A DNA stretch of 64,000 nucleotides from Xenorhabdus mauleonii (GTDB lineage: Bacteria > Pseudomonadota > Gammaproteobacteria > Enterobacterales > Enterobacteriaceae), in contig NZ_FORG01000006.1 in NCBI RefSeq assembly GCF_900113945.1, forward strand, positions 212,781 to 276,780. The letters run 5' to 3'. Below the pieces are notes generated by a model. That model was not told the DNA's origin. It worked only from the letters and a program-made list of their open reading frames with translations, and did no database searches. Shown one piece after another: positions 8,352-17,895 of the stretch. Numbering within the stretch: the stretch's first letter is position 1; every line of letters begins with the position of its first letter. The position numbers were made by a program, and so were the translations under genes.

Positions 8352-9095
8352 GTGAAGATTTGTTTGATTTGTGAAGAAGGCGCTGACAGCAGCGCCTTAT
8401 CGTTATTGGCTGAACGCTGGGGTCTGCTGCACGATGAAGATTCAGCTATGGCCTTGGTTCTGACTCTCGAACGGCTGGAATTGCGTAAGCGCGATGAACC
8501 CAAACTGGGCGGGATTTTTGTTGATTTTGTTGCCGGAACGATGGCTCATCGCCGCCGCTTTGGTGGTGGCCGTGGTGAAGCGGTTGCGAAAGCTGTCGGC
8601 ATCAAAAAAGATTATTTGCCCACGGTAGTGGATGCGACCGCTGGTTTAGGCCGCGATGCTTTTGTATTGGCCAGCATTGGTTGCCAAGTCCGAATGCTGG
8701 AGCGCCATCCGGTGGTCGCTGCATTGCTGGATGATGGCCTGCAACGTGGCTATCAGGATGAGGAGATCGGCAGTTGGCTGAAAGAGCGCATGACGCTGAT
8801 CCATGCTTCAAGTATTACCGCGTTGACGGATATCACCCCGCCTCCGGATGTGGTTTATCTTGATCCTATGTATCCGCACAAGCAAAAAAGCGCGTTGGTT
8901 AAAAAAGAGATGCGGGTTTTCCAATCGCTGGTCGGTGCCGATGAAGATGCGGACAGTTTACTGGAACCCGCCCGTGCACTGGCGAAACGCCGGGTTGTAG
9001 TAAAACGGCCAGATTATGCCGAGCCATTGGCGGGCGTTAAAGCCTCTGCCGCCATTACAACCAAAAATCACCGTTTCGACATTTACCCTTGCTGA
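8352..9095 (+). CDS. rsmJ: 16S rRNA (guanine-1516-N2)-methyltransferase
   Basis: A 247-residue SAM-dependent methyltransferase that modifies G1516 of 16S rRNA. The start is GTG 8352 ([10 protein letters not shown]). The SAM-binding loop is [19 protein letters not shown], with the acidic strand MLERHP and the catalytic-type motif DPMYPHK. The C-terminus carries the basic [11 protein letters not shown] segment. It lies five bases after prlC and follows that gene in E. coli too. No separate promoter is evident. Confidence 0.95.
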   Translation: MKICLICEEGADSSALSLLAERWGLLHDEDSAMALVLTLERLELRKRDEPKLGGIFVDFVAGTMAHRRRFGGGRGEAVAKAVGIKKDYLPTVVDATAGLGRDAFVLASIGCQVRMLERHPVVAALLDDGLQRGYQDEEIGSWLKERMTLIHASSITALTDITPPPDVVYLDPMYPHKQKSALVKKEMRVFQSLVGADEDADSLLEPARALAKRRVVVKRPDYAEPLAGVKASAAITTKNHRFDIYPC

Positions 9096-9124
9096 ATGTA
9101 CCCTTGTTGAACGAAAAAATAAGC

Positions 9125-9235
9125 CCTATATCTGCTTATACGCAATTAACTTCAAATTGCAGGAAGCAACTTATGTTCTCCCCGCGTCGCGGGGAGAACA
9201 TAAATGCATCTTGAAGTACGACGGGTATATATGGG
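9125..9235. repeat. Palindromic intergenic repeat of the enterobacterial 'TACTTCAAG' type
   Basis: Read leftward, the segment starts ATATACCCGTCGTACTTCAA, and ends with CTTCCTGCAATTTGAAG and a TATAGGG. These flanks resemble a repeat often seen between genes of Yersinia, Serratia and Photorhabdus. The centre is a strong hairpin: 15-bp arms at 9171-9185 and 9189-9203 around GTC (TTATGTTCTCCCCGC and complement). It lies between the convergent rsmJ and the ABC permease gene and may act as a two-way terminator or a mobile palindromic unit. Confidence 0.6.
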
Positions 9236-9236
9236 G

Positions 9237-9917
9237 CTATTTTCTGAAATACATCCGACCGGAAGGCTGGCATCCCTTATAAATTAAAAACACGGCAAGA
9301 GTCAGATAACTCGCCAATTTCAATAACTCAATCATAAACTCATCCACGGATGAAACATTTTGCGGAAAAATTAAGGATAAATAGGGTGATAACCCACTAT
9401 TTACCGGTATCGCTATGCCGGGAGTCAGAGAGAGTATCCAAATACTCAAGTGGTTAATATTATTTAGTGATTTTTCAGAATTGAAACCATAAGACAATGC
9501 AAAACCAATACCGAGTAATCCCATTACCACCATTAATAATAAAATATGAACAACACCGTATAAATTTTCCCCAAAAATAATAAATAGCAGGATAGAAAAA
9601 AAAGTGATTGGCAGCATTCTCATCACAAAATACAGTGTTCTTGAGAGGACTAATTTATGGGGTTTTGCATGCATATAGGGGTAGATGCCCGCATAAATCT
9701 CGATATCCCAAGATAACAAGCCAGAAATAAACGACTGAGATGCAAATAAATAAGGATATTTATTTAAAAAGACATTGATGAAAGTATCTTGTTTTTCAGC
9801 AAATACCATAACCAGAATAACAACACTAAGAGGAACGTGAATCAACGCCATGATGAGATATTCTTTAATGGTGATTTGCCTCAAGTAGTTTTTAAAAATC
9901 AAAACACTTATTCTCAT
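9237..9917 (-). CDS. ABC exporter permease subunit (second)
   Basis: A 226-residue integral membrane protein with about six hydrophobic segments (for example ALIHVPLSVVILVMVF, MRMLPITFFSILLFIIFG, ILLLMVVMGLLGIGFALSYG). There are no catalytic motifs. It starts with a one-base overlap (TGATG) with the stop of the upstream permease gene and is the last gene of a leftward three-gene operon with an ATPase. ABC-2-like export is the natural reading; the substrate is not indicated. It ends directly at the palindromic repeat. Confidence 0.75.
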   Translation of the reverse strand: MRISVLIFKNYLRQITIKEYLIMALIHVPLSVVILVMVFAEKQDTFINVFLNKYPYLFASQSFISGLLSWDIEIYAGIYPYMHAKPHKLVLSRTLYFVMRMLPITFFSILLFIIFGENLYGVVHILLLMVVMGLLGIGFALSYGFNSEKSLNNINHLSIWILSLTPGIAIPVNSGLSPYLSLIFPQNVSSVDEFMIELLKLASYLTLAVFLIYKGCQPSGRMYFRK

Positions 9918-10642
9918 CAGCTCATCCTCATTCTACCATCTTGTAAATATCCCTCCAGCTTATGGCTTATTTTCTTATTCAGCCAATAAACACTCGAAAG
10001 CCAAATGAAGATCGTTAAAAAAAAGAAAAAAACACTGGGGAAAGCAATATCTTGCAATAACCAATATGAAGGAAATAACATTGATAATATATTGAAATAA
10101 GGAATATTGAACAAATCCAGCCCAATAATAAACATGATGTAGCCAAACCACGGTAAAGCCAAAACAGGTTGTTTCCATAGGTTAATGAAAAAAGAGATAA
10201 CAAAACAAAAAACGCAGGCAAACAATAATTCGCCAATCATATAAAAAATGATTTCAATCTGAAAGTTAACGTCACGCATCAGATAGCCCAAAAAAGGGAT
10301 AACTATGGCAGGTAAACTGATAAGACCATTAGCAGCCGATTTCAATAAAATTATTTTATAAAATGGTGTTCCTGATGAAATCGCATACGAAATAGTTTCA
10401 AATTTGAATTCATTAGATATATTGGACATGGCGGAAAACAGTAATATGCCAATACACGTAAATAAGCCGGCTCTTATGGTAAAAAACAATGCACTGTTGT
10501 GATCTCCATTATAAAGATAACAGCTAATTGCAAAAATAATACTTTGCAAGCTGATCCCTATCAAGAACGATGATGTTACAATTCTTTCTTTCCACTGAAT
10601 TTTCGTAAAAAAGACCAGTTCGCTTATAAAATTGTTTTTCAT
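9917..10642 (-). CDS. ABC exporter permease subunit (first)
   Basis: A 241-residue membrane protein, six or so spans (SFLIGISLQSIIFAISCYLY, GLFTCIGILLFSAM, LLFACVFCFVISFFI). A soluble stretch IKWKERI-type N-terminus is typical of ABC-2 permeases of the bacteriocin-export or antibiotic-resistance kind. Its ATG overlaps the ATPase stop codon by four bases, and its own stop overlaps the next start, so the three genes are one transcript. The two permeases are similar in size and layout and could form a heterodimer. Confidence 0.75.
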   Translation of the reverse strand: MKNNFISELVFFTKIQWKERIVTSSFLIGISLQSIIFAISCYLYNGDHNSALFFTIRAGLFTCIGILLFSAMSNISNEFKFETISYAISSGTPFYKIILLKSAANGLISLPAIVIPFLGYLMRDVNFQIEIIFYMIGELLFACVFCFVISFFINLWKQPVLALPWFGYIMFIIGLDLFNIPYFNILSMLFPSYWLLQDIAFPSVFFFFLTIFIWLSSVYWLNKKISHKLEGYLQDGRMRMS

Positions 10643-11280
10643 TGGTTATCTATTCCATGTTTTAACAATTTAACCTCTTGGTGACGATGCTTTGCGATAA
10701 AATCTTTATTATGAGAAACACAGATGACCATACCATTATTGGCGCAATGTTCCTGTATTTTAGCACTTAAAAAACCTATTCCTTCACTATCCAGACCATT
10801 GGTAGGTTCATCTAAAATCCATAATGGATGATATGCCTGACATGCTCTTGCTAAATGTAATCTTTGGCGCATTCCCAATGAATAATTGGCATAAGGTTTA
10901 TCAATATCCAATTCTTTAAGTCCGGTAGCCAAAGCCAATTTTTTGGCTTCCTTCTCTGTTAATTTATTGCCTTTTAAAAAAGAGAACAAAACGAGGTTAT
11001 CTATTGCATTCAGGCGGGGATAAAAACCGGATGGAGCACCAAAAGAAATGCCTATCTGCCTCCGATACCAAAACAGATCACCATAGACTTCCTTGCCTTG
11101 AAAAAATATCTGACCACTTGATGGCTTAAGTACCGTTGACAGTATATCGAGTAATGTTGATTTACCACTCCCATTTTCACCGGTGATTGCGAGAAATTTC
11201 CCATCTTTTAATAAAAAGGACAGAGAATTAATAACATTGAGACTTCCGTTATTATAATAAATATCGGTAACTTCAAGCAT
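10639..11280 (-). CDS. ABC transporter ATP-binding protein
   Basis: A 213-residue nucleotide-binding subunit. Walker A is GENGSGKST (about residues 35-43), the signature is YSLGMRQRLHLARA, Walker B is LWILDEPTNGLDSEG and the switch histidine is in VICVSHN. The short length with no membrane part places it with CcmA-type and bacteriocin-resistance ATPases. It is first in an operon with two permeases. Nothing nearby (no peptide precursor, no histidine kinase) tells the substrate. Confidence 0.9.
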   Translation of the reverse strand: MLEVTDIYYNNGSLNVINSLSFLLKDGKFLAITGENGSGKSTLLDILSTVLKPSSGQIFFQGKEVYGDLFWYRRQIGISFGAPSGFYPRLNAIDNLVLFSFLKGNKLTEKEAKKLALATGLKELDIDKPYANYSLGMRQRLHLARACQAYHPLWILDEPTNGLDSEGIGFLSAKIQEHCANNGMVICVSHNKDFIAKHRHQEVKLLKHGIDNQ

Positions 11281-11797
11281 CCGTTATCCTTTTATATTAA
11301 ATAGTTACTCTCATTGTCAAATTTAAGTCACTTCATGGCATTATTGGATGGATATAGAGAAACATCATCTGTTGGTGGATTTATATTATAATTAGGATGC
11401 TCATATACACACATAATTATTATTTTCCCGATGATTTTTAAGTATTGTATCCTTGACCTATCTTAGAATGATATGAACCAAGTATATGAATCAAATTTAT
11501 CTTACATATCCGTCAATCAATATCCAATTGTCCTTCTTCCCGACAATGAACGACATACATTAAATGCGCTTATCAGACTGTTATCACCGCGGGAATAATT
11601 CAGTACCTGTCTATATCAATTGATGAAATGATAACGCAAGGTGATTTCTTGAGGATTTAAAAGGAAGAAACCGTCACTGAAAGTTTTCTACATTTTCCCA
11701 GTAACGGCTTCAATGGAATTCAAGTTGTGGTACTGCCATTCTTAAACAAGGCTGAAGTTATACAGCACATCAAGCATCGAACAAACCCCATGCCGGG
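11281..11797. other. Intergenic region between the ABC operon and gdhA
   Basis: Holds the ABC operon promoter and the 3' end of gdhA. The only coding trace is a short plus-strand frame at 11473-11598 (listed separately). I see no RNA gene or insertion sequence. Confidence 0.5.
11473..11598 (+). pseudogene. Short frame resembling the linker of a LuxR-type regulator
   Basis: ATG 11473 opens 41 codons (MNQVYESNLSY... VLLPDNERHTLNALIRLLSPRE) that stop at TAA 11596. LSPRE at the end is the hallmark opening of the LuxR DNA-binding helix-turn-helix, which is absent. No good continuation is evident in other frames. It may be a regulator relic or chance. Confidence 0.25.
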
Positions 11798-13141
11798 TTA
11801 CACAACGCCCTGCGATAACATCGCATCCGCGACTTTCACAAAGCCCGCGATGTTAGCACCTTGTACGTAATTGACCTGTTTACCTTCTCCGCCATATTCT
11901 ACGCAGGCATGGTGGATATCGAGCATAATGTGATGCAGGCGAATATCCACTTTCTCCGCTTTCCAGCTCAGACGTGCCGCGTTTTGTGCCATCTCCAGAC
12001 CCGATGTTGCCACACCTCCCGCATTGGCCGCTTTACCCGGTGCGAACAAAACGCCCGCTTCAACGAATGCATCCGTAGCAGCGATTGTTGCTGGCATGTT
12101 GGCACCTTCGGCAACGGCTTTTACACCATTTTTAATCAGTGTCTTCGCTGCTTCCAAATCCAGCTCATTCTGAGTCGCACAAGGCAGGGCGATATCAACC
12201 GGAATTTCCCACGGACTCTGCCCCTTGAGGAAAATTAAGCCACGCTCTTTGGCATATTCTTCCACTCGACCGTAACGCTGGTTCTTGATCTCTTCAAGAT
12301 GGGCAAGCTTTTCCGGCGTGAAACCATCTTCGTCCAAGACAGTACCGCCAGAGTCTGATGCCGTAATGACTTTCGCGCCGAGTTCCATGCATTTTTCGAT
12401 GGTGTATTGGGCAACGTTTCCGGCACCCGATACCGATACCCGCATGCCTTCAAGACCCATATCGTGGCGTTTAAGCATTTCATGGGTGAAATAAACCAGC
12501 CCATATCCGGTCGCTTCAGGACGGATTAGGCTGCCACCAAAAGAAAGCCCCTTGCCCGTGAAAACACATGAAGTGTCATTGGACAGTTTTTTCATCATGC
12601 CCGCCATAAAACCAACTTCACGCCCTCCCACACCAATATCACCCGCCGGCACATCCGTATCAGGCCCCAAATGCCGGTAAAGTTCTGTCATCAACGCCTG
12701 ACAGAACCGCATGATTTCTCCGTTGCTTTTACCTTTGGGATCGAAGTCAGAACCGCCTTTCCCGCCTCCCATTGGCAAGGTGGTCAGCGCATTTTTCAAT
12801 GTCTGCTCAAAGCCCAAGAATTTCAGAATAGAAAGGTTTACAGAAGGGTGGAAACGCATCCCACCTTTAAATGGCCCAATGGCTGAATTGAATTGTACCC
12901 GCCATGCGCGGTTAACCTGTACCTTGCCTTGATCATCAACCCAACAGACCCGGAATTGAATCACGCGTTCCGGCTCAACCAGACGTTCCAATAATCCTTG
13001 CTCGCGATATTGCGGGTTTTGTTCAAGGAAAGGCCAGAGAGAAGTAAACACTTCGCGCACTGCCTGTAAATATTCTGGTTGATGTGGATGATGGTATTGA
13101 ATTGAATCGAGAAACGAGACTAAAGATGATGAAACATTCAT
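11798..13141 (-). CDS. gdhA: NADP-specific glutamate dehydrogenase
   Basis: A 447-residue hexameric enzyme that aminates 2-oxoglutarate to glutamate with NADPH. Typical parts: GPFKGGMRFHPSV, the catalytic-lysine segment LPMGGGKGGSDFDPKGKS, DVPAGDIGVGGREVGFM and the Rossmann motif VSGAGNVAQYTIEK. Length and ends agree with the E. coli protein. It is a single-gene unit between the ABC operon and uspA; in E. coli gdhA sits elsewhere, so its position here is a lineage-specific arrangement. Confidence 0.97.
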   Translation of the reverse strand: MNVSSSLVSFLDSIQYHHPHQPEYLQAVREVFTSLWPFLEQNPQYREQGLLERLVEPERVIQFRVCWVDDQGKVQVNRAWRVQFNSAIGPFKGGMRFHPSVNLSILKFLGFEQTLKNALTTLPMGGGKGGSDFDPKGKSNGEIMRFCQALMTELYRHLGPDTDVPAGDIGVGGREVGFMAGMMKKLSNDTSCVFTGKGLSFGGSLIRPEATGYGLVYFTHEMLKRHDMGLEGMRVSVSGAGNVAQYTIEKCMELGAKVITASDSGGTVLDEDGFTPEKLAHLEEIKNQRYGRVEEYAKERGLIFLKGQSPWEIPVDIALPCATQNELDLEAAKTLIKNGVKAVAEGANMPATIAATDAFVEAGVLFAPGKAANAGGVATSGLEMAQNAARLSWKAEKVDIRLHHIMLDIHHACVEYGGEGKQVNYVQGANIAGFVKVADAMLSQGVV

Positions 13142-13343
13142 TTAAAGCTTCCTTCTGTCATACAGATGTGATGACCCTCAACTATTTTCATATTATTTTT
13201 TTGTCGAAAATGTGAGGTGATTACGGTTTGCTTTCTGAATATATCACTATTTTATGCTGAAATTTCAACAACTATTTTTTATTGGTTTCCTCAAAAATAA
13301 CTTTGACAATTTCTAAATCAGTTTCATCTTCTTTTTTATCAGC

Positions 13344-13375
13344 AAAAAAATCACCTGCATAAGCAGGCGATTTTA
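13344..13375 (-). terminator. Rho-independent terminator of uspA
   Basis: Leftward ATCGCCTGC-TTAT-GCAGGTGAT followed by seven T. It sits just after the uspA stop codon. Confidence 0.85.
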
Positions 13376-13413
13376 TAGAATAAATAATCAACCGGAGATT
13401 ATTCTTCGTCGTA

Positions 13414-13845
13414 TCATTCTTCATCACGTAAAGGGACAATCAACATATCAACATGAACGGTGTTAATAAGCTGGCGGGCTGAAGACATCAACTTGCTCCA
13501 AAAATCCTGATGGTGGCCACATACGACTAAATCCATATCGTATTGCTTGATAGCATCAACAAGAACTTGAGCTAAATCACCACTACCACTTAACGTTTCT
13601 TGAACAGGATAACCTGCGCTGGCAGACAGCTCTTTCAAGGAGTTACGGGTTTCATCCGCGATGCGCTCCTGCATATCACCAAGATTAACGTCAATCAGGC
13701 CGGTATAAAGATCTGAGTAGTTAACATCAACATGGATCAGGGAAACTTTGGCATTGTACGGTTTAGCCATTGATACAGCTTTTTCCACCAAAATCCGACT
13801 TTCCGGGGATAAATCAACCGCAACAAGAATATGTTTGTAAGCCAT
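13414..13845 (-). CDS. uspA: Universal stress protein A
   Basis: A 143-residue cytoplasmic stress protein of the adenine-nucleotide alpha-hydrolase-like fold. [20 protein letters not shown] at the start and the [21 protein letters not shown] loop are diagnostic of UspA itself. I take ATG 13845 as start (GGAG close upstream); an open extension to 13896 adds a hydrophobic stretch absent from known UspA. It is divergent from uspB, as in E. coli, and followed by a strong terminator. Confidence 0.95.
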   Translation of the reverse strand: MAYKHILVAVDLSPESRILVEKAVSMAKPYNAKVSLIHVDVNYSDLYTGLIDVNLGDMQERIADETRNSLKELSASAGYPVQETLSGSGDLAQVLVDAIKQYDMDLVVCGHHQDFWSKLMSSARQLINTVHVDMLIVPLRDEE

Positions 13846-14372
13846 AAGAACTCCTTCCATAACGTCGATTAAATAGACTGGCAGCATAAACGCCATGATT
13901 TGATATTTATACTATAACTTCTTAAGCACTCTCTTGAGTGTTGTTTTGATCACAACTTATTGTTTTACTTCTTTAACTAATTGAAATATCTCATATCGCT
14001 GAAAAATTTATCGTGGGATTTACCTGAATTCAATCTACATGATGTGTTAATTTTCACCTGAACATAAATGCGCAAAACACTGTATTTCTGCCTAATATTT
14101 AATATAGTGACTATTCGAATTGAAATTTTTTTTCGATTAATTCCCACTTATTGGCGGCGGTTGCAACCGCGACAATTAGGAGAATGATTACGCCAGTGTC
14201 AGGCCCCATTGATGGCATTTCACTGTTACCTATTAACTTTCAACGATACAGGGTGAATGCAGAAAGGTTGCTGAGACAACAGTAGTCATGACAAAGTGAC
14301 TATTTATGACGAAGTTACTCTTCATGACAAATGACTATTGCCTTACAAACGGGATGTATTCATATAGGAAGT
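13846..14372. promoter_or_regulatory. uspA-uspB divergent control region
   Basis: About 530 bases between two stress genes. It contains a perfect 14-bp palindrome GCGGTTGCAACCGC at 14157-14170 and three 18-bp tandem repeats at 14288-14341 next to uspB. I do not assign promoters base by base. Confidence 0.5.
14288..14341 (+). repeat. Three imperfect 18-bp tandem repeats in the uspB leader
   Basis: Units start at 14288, 14306 and 14324, each beginning ATGAC(A/G)AA and keeping a central TNAC/TGAC. The second unit opens a 24-codon frame (14306-14380) that ends across the uspB start codon, so translational coupling is possible. Confidence 0.6.
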
Positions 14373-14702
14373 ATGTTTAATACTATGGCATTCTTTTGGG
14401 CTATTGGCCTAATCTGCATTGTGAACATGCTACGCTACTTCTCTTCACTCCGTGTGCTCCTGTCAATTTTACGTGAGTCTGACCCCATGCTGTATCAATC
14501 CGTTGACGGTAACGGTTTTTTCACGGCCGGTGGTCAATTCAGCAAACAGATTCGGTTAGTGCGCTATATCAATTCACAAAGTTATATCAATCATCACGAT
14601 CCCGATGTCGTTTCTCAGTGCGAAAGATTAAGGAAGCAATTTATATTGACGGAAATATTATGTGGAGTCGTTGCGCTGTGTCTTATCGTCAACGTCATTT
14701 AA
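14373..14702 (+). CDS. uspB: Universal stress protein B
   Basis: A 109-residue inner-membrane protein made under stationary-phase control in E. coli. It has an N-terminal membrane segment ([16 protein letters not shown]), the family core [30 protein letters not shown], and a C-terminal span ([20 protein letters not shown]). ATG 14373, after AGGAAG, gives the length of the family; an open frame reaches back to 14331 but has no ribosome site. It is divergent from uspA and convergent with pitA, the E. coli arrangement. Confidence 0.93.
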   Translation: MFNTMAFFWAIGLICIVNMLRYFSSLRVLLSILRESDPMLYQSVDGNGFFTAGGQFSKQIRLVRYINSQSYINHHDPDVVSQCERLRKQFILTEILCGVVALCLIVNVI

Positions 14703-14766
14703 GCAGACCGCTAGGATAGCGTGATACCCCAGGAAGTTAACGTGGAAAGAAGGCAAATGAAAATAC

Positions 14767-14807
14767 AAAAGGGTTGGCTTGCAATCATGCAATAACCAAC
14801 CCTTTTT
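14767..14807. terminator. Bidirectional terminator between uspB and pitA
   Basis: AAAAGGGTTGG and CCAACCCTTTTTT flank an inner TTGCA/TGCAA pair. T-runs occur in both directions, which suits the convergent genes. Confidence 0.85.
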
Positions 14808-14829
14808 TATTACGTTTTCGATTACGCCA

Positions 14830-16320
14830 TTAAATCAGTTTCAGGGCAAACCAGTACAGCAGGCCTGACAATCCGATGGAAATCGGCAGTGTCAGTACCC
14901 ACGCCAGCATGATGTTTTTGATGGTCTTGCTTTGAACACCACCCCCATCAACCAGCATTGTTCCCGCAACCGCAGAAGAAAGTACCTGCGTTGTAGACAC
15001 GGGCATACCAGTGTAACTGGCAACGCCAATAGAGACTGCAGCAGTAACCTGAGCAGAAACACCTTGGGCATACGTCATGCCTTTTTTGCCAATCTTCTCA
15101 CCAATGGTGACAGCTACACGCCTCCAACCCACCATCGTTCCCAAAGACAATGCGAATGCCACTGCAACAATGATCCACAACGGCGCATATTCCACCGTAT
15201 TCAATAGATCCTTACGCAGCGTATTCAGGAAACGGGAGTTTTCAAGGCTGGTTTCCGGCAATTTAGCCACGACACCTGTTGTATCTGCGATACACATCAG
15301 CATGCGGCGCATGCTGTTACGTTGATCCGGTGTCAACTCGCTGTAATTCTGGATATTCCCCAGCATGGTTTCAGCACTATTCAACACCTGTTCAGCACGT
15401 GCGCTATCGCAATGGAATTCCATATCCAATTGGTTTTCAACCCCAGGAGACGCAGGATTCAGCTCAATTGCATGAGCCAGCGCGGGAGCATTCTGAACAT
15501 AGTACTGTTTCAAATGAACAACGGCATCGCGGGTACGGGCAATGTCATAGCTGGTTGAGTTCATGTTGACGACGAAGCCCGCAGGCGCGACACCAATCAG
15601 AACCAGCATGATCAGACCAATACCTTTCTGGCCGTCATTTGCACCATGGGAGAAACTCACCCCAACAGCGGAAAGGATCAGCGCCGTACGTGTCCAGAAT
15701 GGTGGTTTACGTTTACCATCCTGTTTTTCACGTTCAGCAGGCGTCATGTGAATGCGACGACGTTTCTTTGTGTTGCTCCAATAACGGCGCAACAAAAATA
15801 CCATCGCTCCGGCAATCACCAGACCAACCAGAGGAGACAGGATCAAGGACATGAAAATCTGTATCATCTTCGGAATATTCAGCGCATCCACCACAGAAGA
15901 GCTGGTCACTATCGCATTGGTCAGGCCAATACCGATGATTGAACCAATCAACGTATGGGAGCTGGATGCTGGAATGCCGAAATACCATGTGCCTAAATTC
16001 CAGATAATTGCCGCCAGCAGCATGGAAAAGACCATAGCTAACCCGTGAGAGGAACTGACATTCAGCAGAAGATCCGTAGGCAATAGATGCACAATCGCGT
16101 AAGCGACACTCAATCCACCAAGGAGAACACCCAAAAAGTTAAAAACGCCTGCCATAACAACGGCAAGCTGCGAGCGCATCGCCCGGGTATAGATAACAGT
16201 TGCTACTGCGTTTGCGGTATCATGAAACCCATTGATGGCTTCATAGAAAAGCACGAACAACAGAGCAAGTACTAACATAAGGCCGGTATAAAATTCCAGG
16301 CCAGTAAACAGATGTAGCAT
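14830..16320 (-). CDS. pitA: Low-affinity inorganic phosphate transporter
   Basis: A 496-residue PiT-family inner-membrane symporter that imports metal phosphate with protons. Family signatures are both present: [21 protein letters not shown] near the start and [20 protein letters not shown] in the middle, each carrying the GANDxANA-like repeat typical of the inverted duplicated halves. About ten membrane spans flank a hydrophilic loop (residues about 250-370). It is a single gene with uspB and yhiN as neighbours, as in E. coli. Confidence 0.96.
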   Translation of the reverse strand: MLHLFTGLEFYTGLMLVLALLFVLFYEAINGFHDTANAVATVIYTRAMRSQLAVVMAGVFNFLGVLLGGLSVAYAIVHLLPTDLLLNVSSSHGLAMVFSMLLAAIIWNLGTWYFGIPASSSHTLIGSIIGIGLTNAIVTSSSVVDALNIPKMIQIFMSLILSPLVGLVIAGAMVFLLRRYWSNTKKRRRIHMTPAEREKQDGKRKPPFWTRTALILSAVGVSFSHGANDGQKGIGLIMLVLIGVAPAGFVVNMNSTSYDIARTRDAVVHLKQYYVQNAPALAHAIELNPASPGVENQLDMEFHCDSARAEQVLNSAETMLGNIQNYSELTPDQRNSMRRMLMCIADTTGVVAKLPETSLENSRFLNTLRKDLLNTVEYAPLWIIVAVAFALSLGTMVGWRRVAVTIGEKIGKKGMTYAQGVSAQVTAAVSIGVASYTGMPVSTTQVLSSAVAGTMLVDGGGVQSKTIKNIMLAWVLTLPISIGLSGLLYWFALKLI

Positions 16321-16618
16321 AAACGTTAAGCCAGTTAGTAGGACATGAACGCGCGCATTATCAGTGACAAACGTTAGCGGGAAAAGAGAAATATGACCTT
16401 TTTTTGATTTAATGACAATATGGTGTCAGCAAAATATTTGCATTTATCAATAATATCAATTGATTATCTTCTTTTAATGTTTTGATATTTTTTTAATGAA
16501 AAATTATTTTTCACGGCAAAAAGTTAAACCAAATACGCATTTTTCTCCGTAGTTCGTGAACGCTGCCCCCACTATGCAGTAATTTCCTACAAAAAACTCG
16601 GCCAAAAGAGACTAATTA
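16321..16618. other. pitA-yhiN divergent promoter region
   Basis: AT-rich, with no gene seen. It must hold the promoters for leftward pitA and rightward yhiN. I cannot place a confident regulator site. Confidence 0.45.
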
Positions 16619-17821
16619 ATGGAAAAATATGATGTAATTATTATCGGTGCTGGCGCGGCTGGTTTGTTTTGTGCGGCTCAGGCGGGGCAAGCGGGGTTAA
16701 GCGCTCTGGTATTGGATAATGGCAAAAAAGCGGGTCGCAAGATTTTGATGTCCGGAGGCGGGCGCTGTAATTTTACCAATATGTATACCGAACCCGCAGC
16801 TTACCTTTCTGCCAATCCCCATTTTTGTAAGTCAGCACTTGCTCGCTACACTCAGTGGGATTTTATTGATCTGGTACAGCGCCATAACATTCCTTATCAC
16901 GAAAAAACGTTGGGGCAGCTTTTCTGTGATGATTCGGCACAACAAATTTTGGATTTATTGTTGAAAGAGTGCGAAAAAGGACAGGTTACCATTCGATTGC
17001 GCAGTGAAGTCACGCATGTTGAAAAGAAAGAAGCGGGTTTTGTCGTTACCGCAGCAGGGAAAGAAGTAAGTACGCACTCACTGGTAGTGGCTTCCGGTGG
17101 ATTGTCCATGCCGGGCTTGGGCGCTTCCCCTCTCGGTTATCGTATCGCAGAACAATTTGAGCTTAATATCCTGCCAACACGTGCGGCACTCGTTCCTTTT
17201 ACTCTGCATAAACCTCTACTGGAGCAACTACAAGTACTTTCCGGTGTTGCTGTTCCTTCTATTGTCACGGCAAAAGATGGCACTGTATTCAGGGAAAATA
17301 TCCTGTTTACCCACCGTGGCCTGTCTGGCCCAGCCATTTTGCAGATTTCCAGTTACTGGCAACCCGGAGAATATGTGAGTATTAACTTACTTCCCGATAC
17401 AGATTTGGCAGGCATTCTGGAACAAGAGCGGGATTCTCATCCGAATCAGAGTTTAAAAAACGCGCTGGCAAAACTACTGCCTAAACGTCTCGTCGAATGT
17501 TTGCAGTCGCTTGGGCAATTACCGGAGGTATCGCTCAAGCAACTGAACGCAGCCCAACAAAAGGAGCTGATCACCACCCTGCAATGCTGGCAGGTACAGC
17601 CGAATGGCACAGAAGGTTACCGCACAGCAGAAGTGACTCTGGGTGGCGTGGATACCAATGAGCTATCTTCCAAGACAATGGAAGCGCATAAAGTGAAGGG
17701 ATTATATTTTATTGGCGAAGTGGTTGATGTTACCGGCTGGCTCGGTGGTTATAACTTCCAGTGGGCTTGGAGTTCGGCTTGGGCTTGCGCACAAGCGTTG
17801 GCGTCAGAGAAGCAGAAATAA
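16619..17821 (+). CDS. yhiN: FAD-dependent oxidoreductase, HI0933 family
   Basis: A 400-residue flavoprotein of unknown reaction. The FAD site is VIIIGAGAAGLFCAAQAG at residues 5-22, followed by NGKKAGRKILMSGGGRCNF, a hallmark of the family. The end has GEVVDVTGWLGGYNFQWAWSSA, closing the FAD pocket. It is next to pitA as in E. coli. No substrate is known for this family. Confidence 0.93.
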   Translation: MEKYDVIIIGAGAAGLFCAAQAGQAGLSALVLDNGKKAGRKILMSGGGRCNFTNMYTEPAAYLSANPHFCKSALARYTQWDFIDLVQRHNIPYHEKTLGQLFCDDSAQQILDLLLKECEKGQVTIRLRSEVTHVEKKEAGFVVTAAGKEVSTHSLVVASGGLSMPGLGASPLGYRIAEQFELNILPTRAALVPFTLHKPLLEQLQVLSGVAVPSIVTAKDGTVFRENILFTHRGLSGPAILQISSYWQPGEYVSINLLPDTDLAGILEQERDSHPNQSLKNALAKLLPKRLVECLQSLGQLPEVSLKQLNAAQQKELITTLQCWQVQPNGTEGYRTAEVTLGGVDTNELSSKTMEAHKVKGLYFIGEVVDVTGWLGGYNFQWAWSSAWACAQALASEKQK

Positions 17822-17895
17822 AATCACGGAATGTTCACGTTGACAGGTGGAGTCAGTGGATACTAACACCATCTGTCTGTACGTTGGAAATGGCA

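Noticed and set aside
9171..9203. A CRISPR repeat
   Set aside because: Only one copy, with long symmetric arms and no spacers or cas genes. It is part of a palindromic intergenic repeat.
13846..13896. A longer UspA with an extra N-terminus
   Set aside because: UspA proteins begin [13 protein letters not shown], and a good ribosome site lies before ATG 13845.
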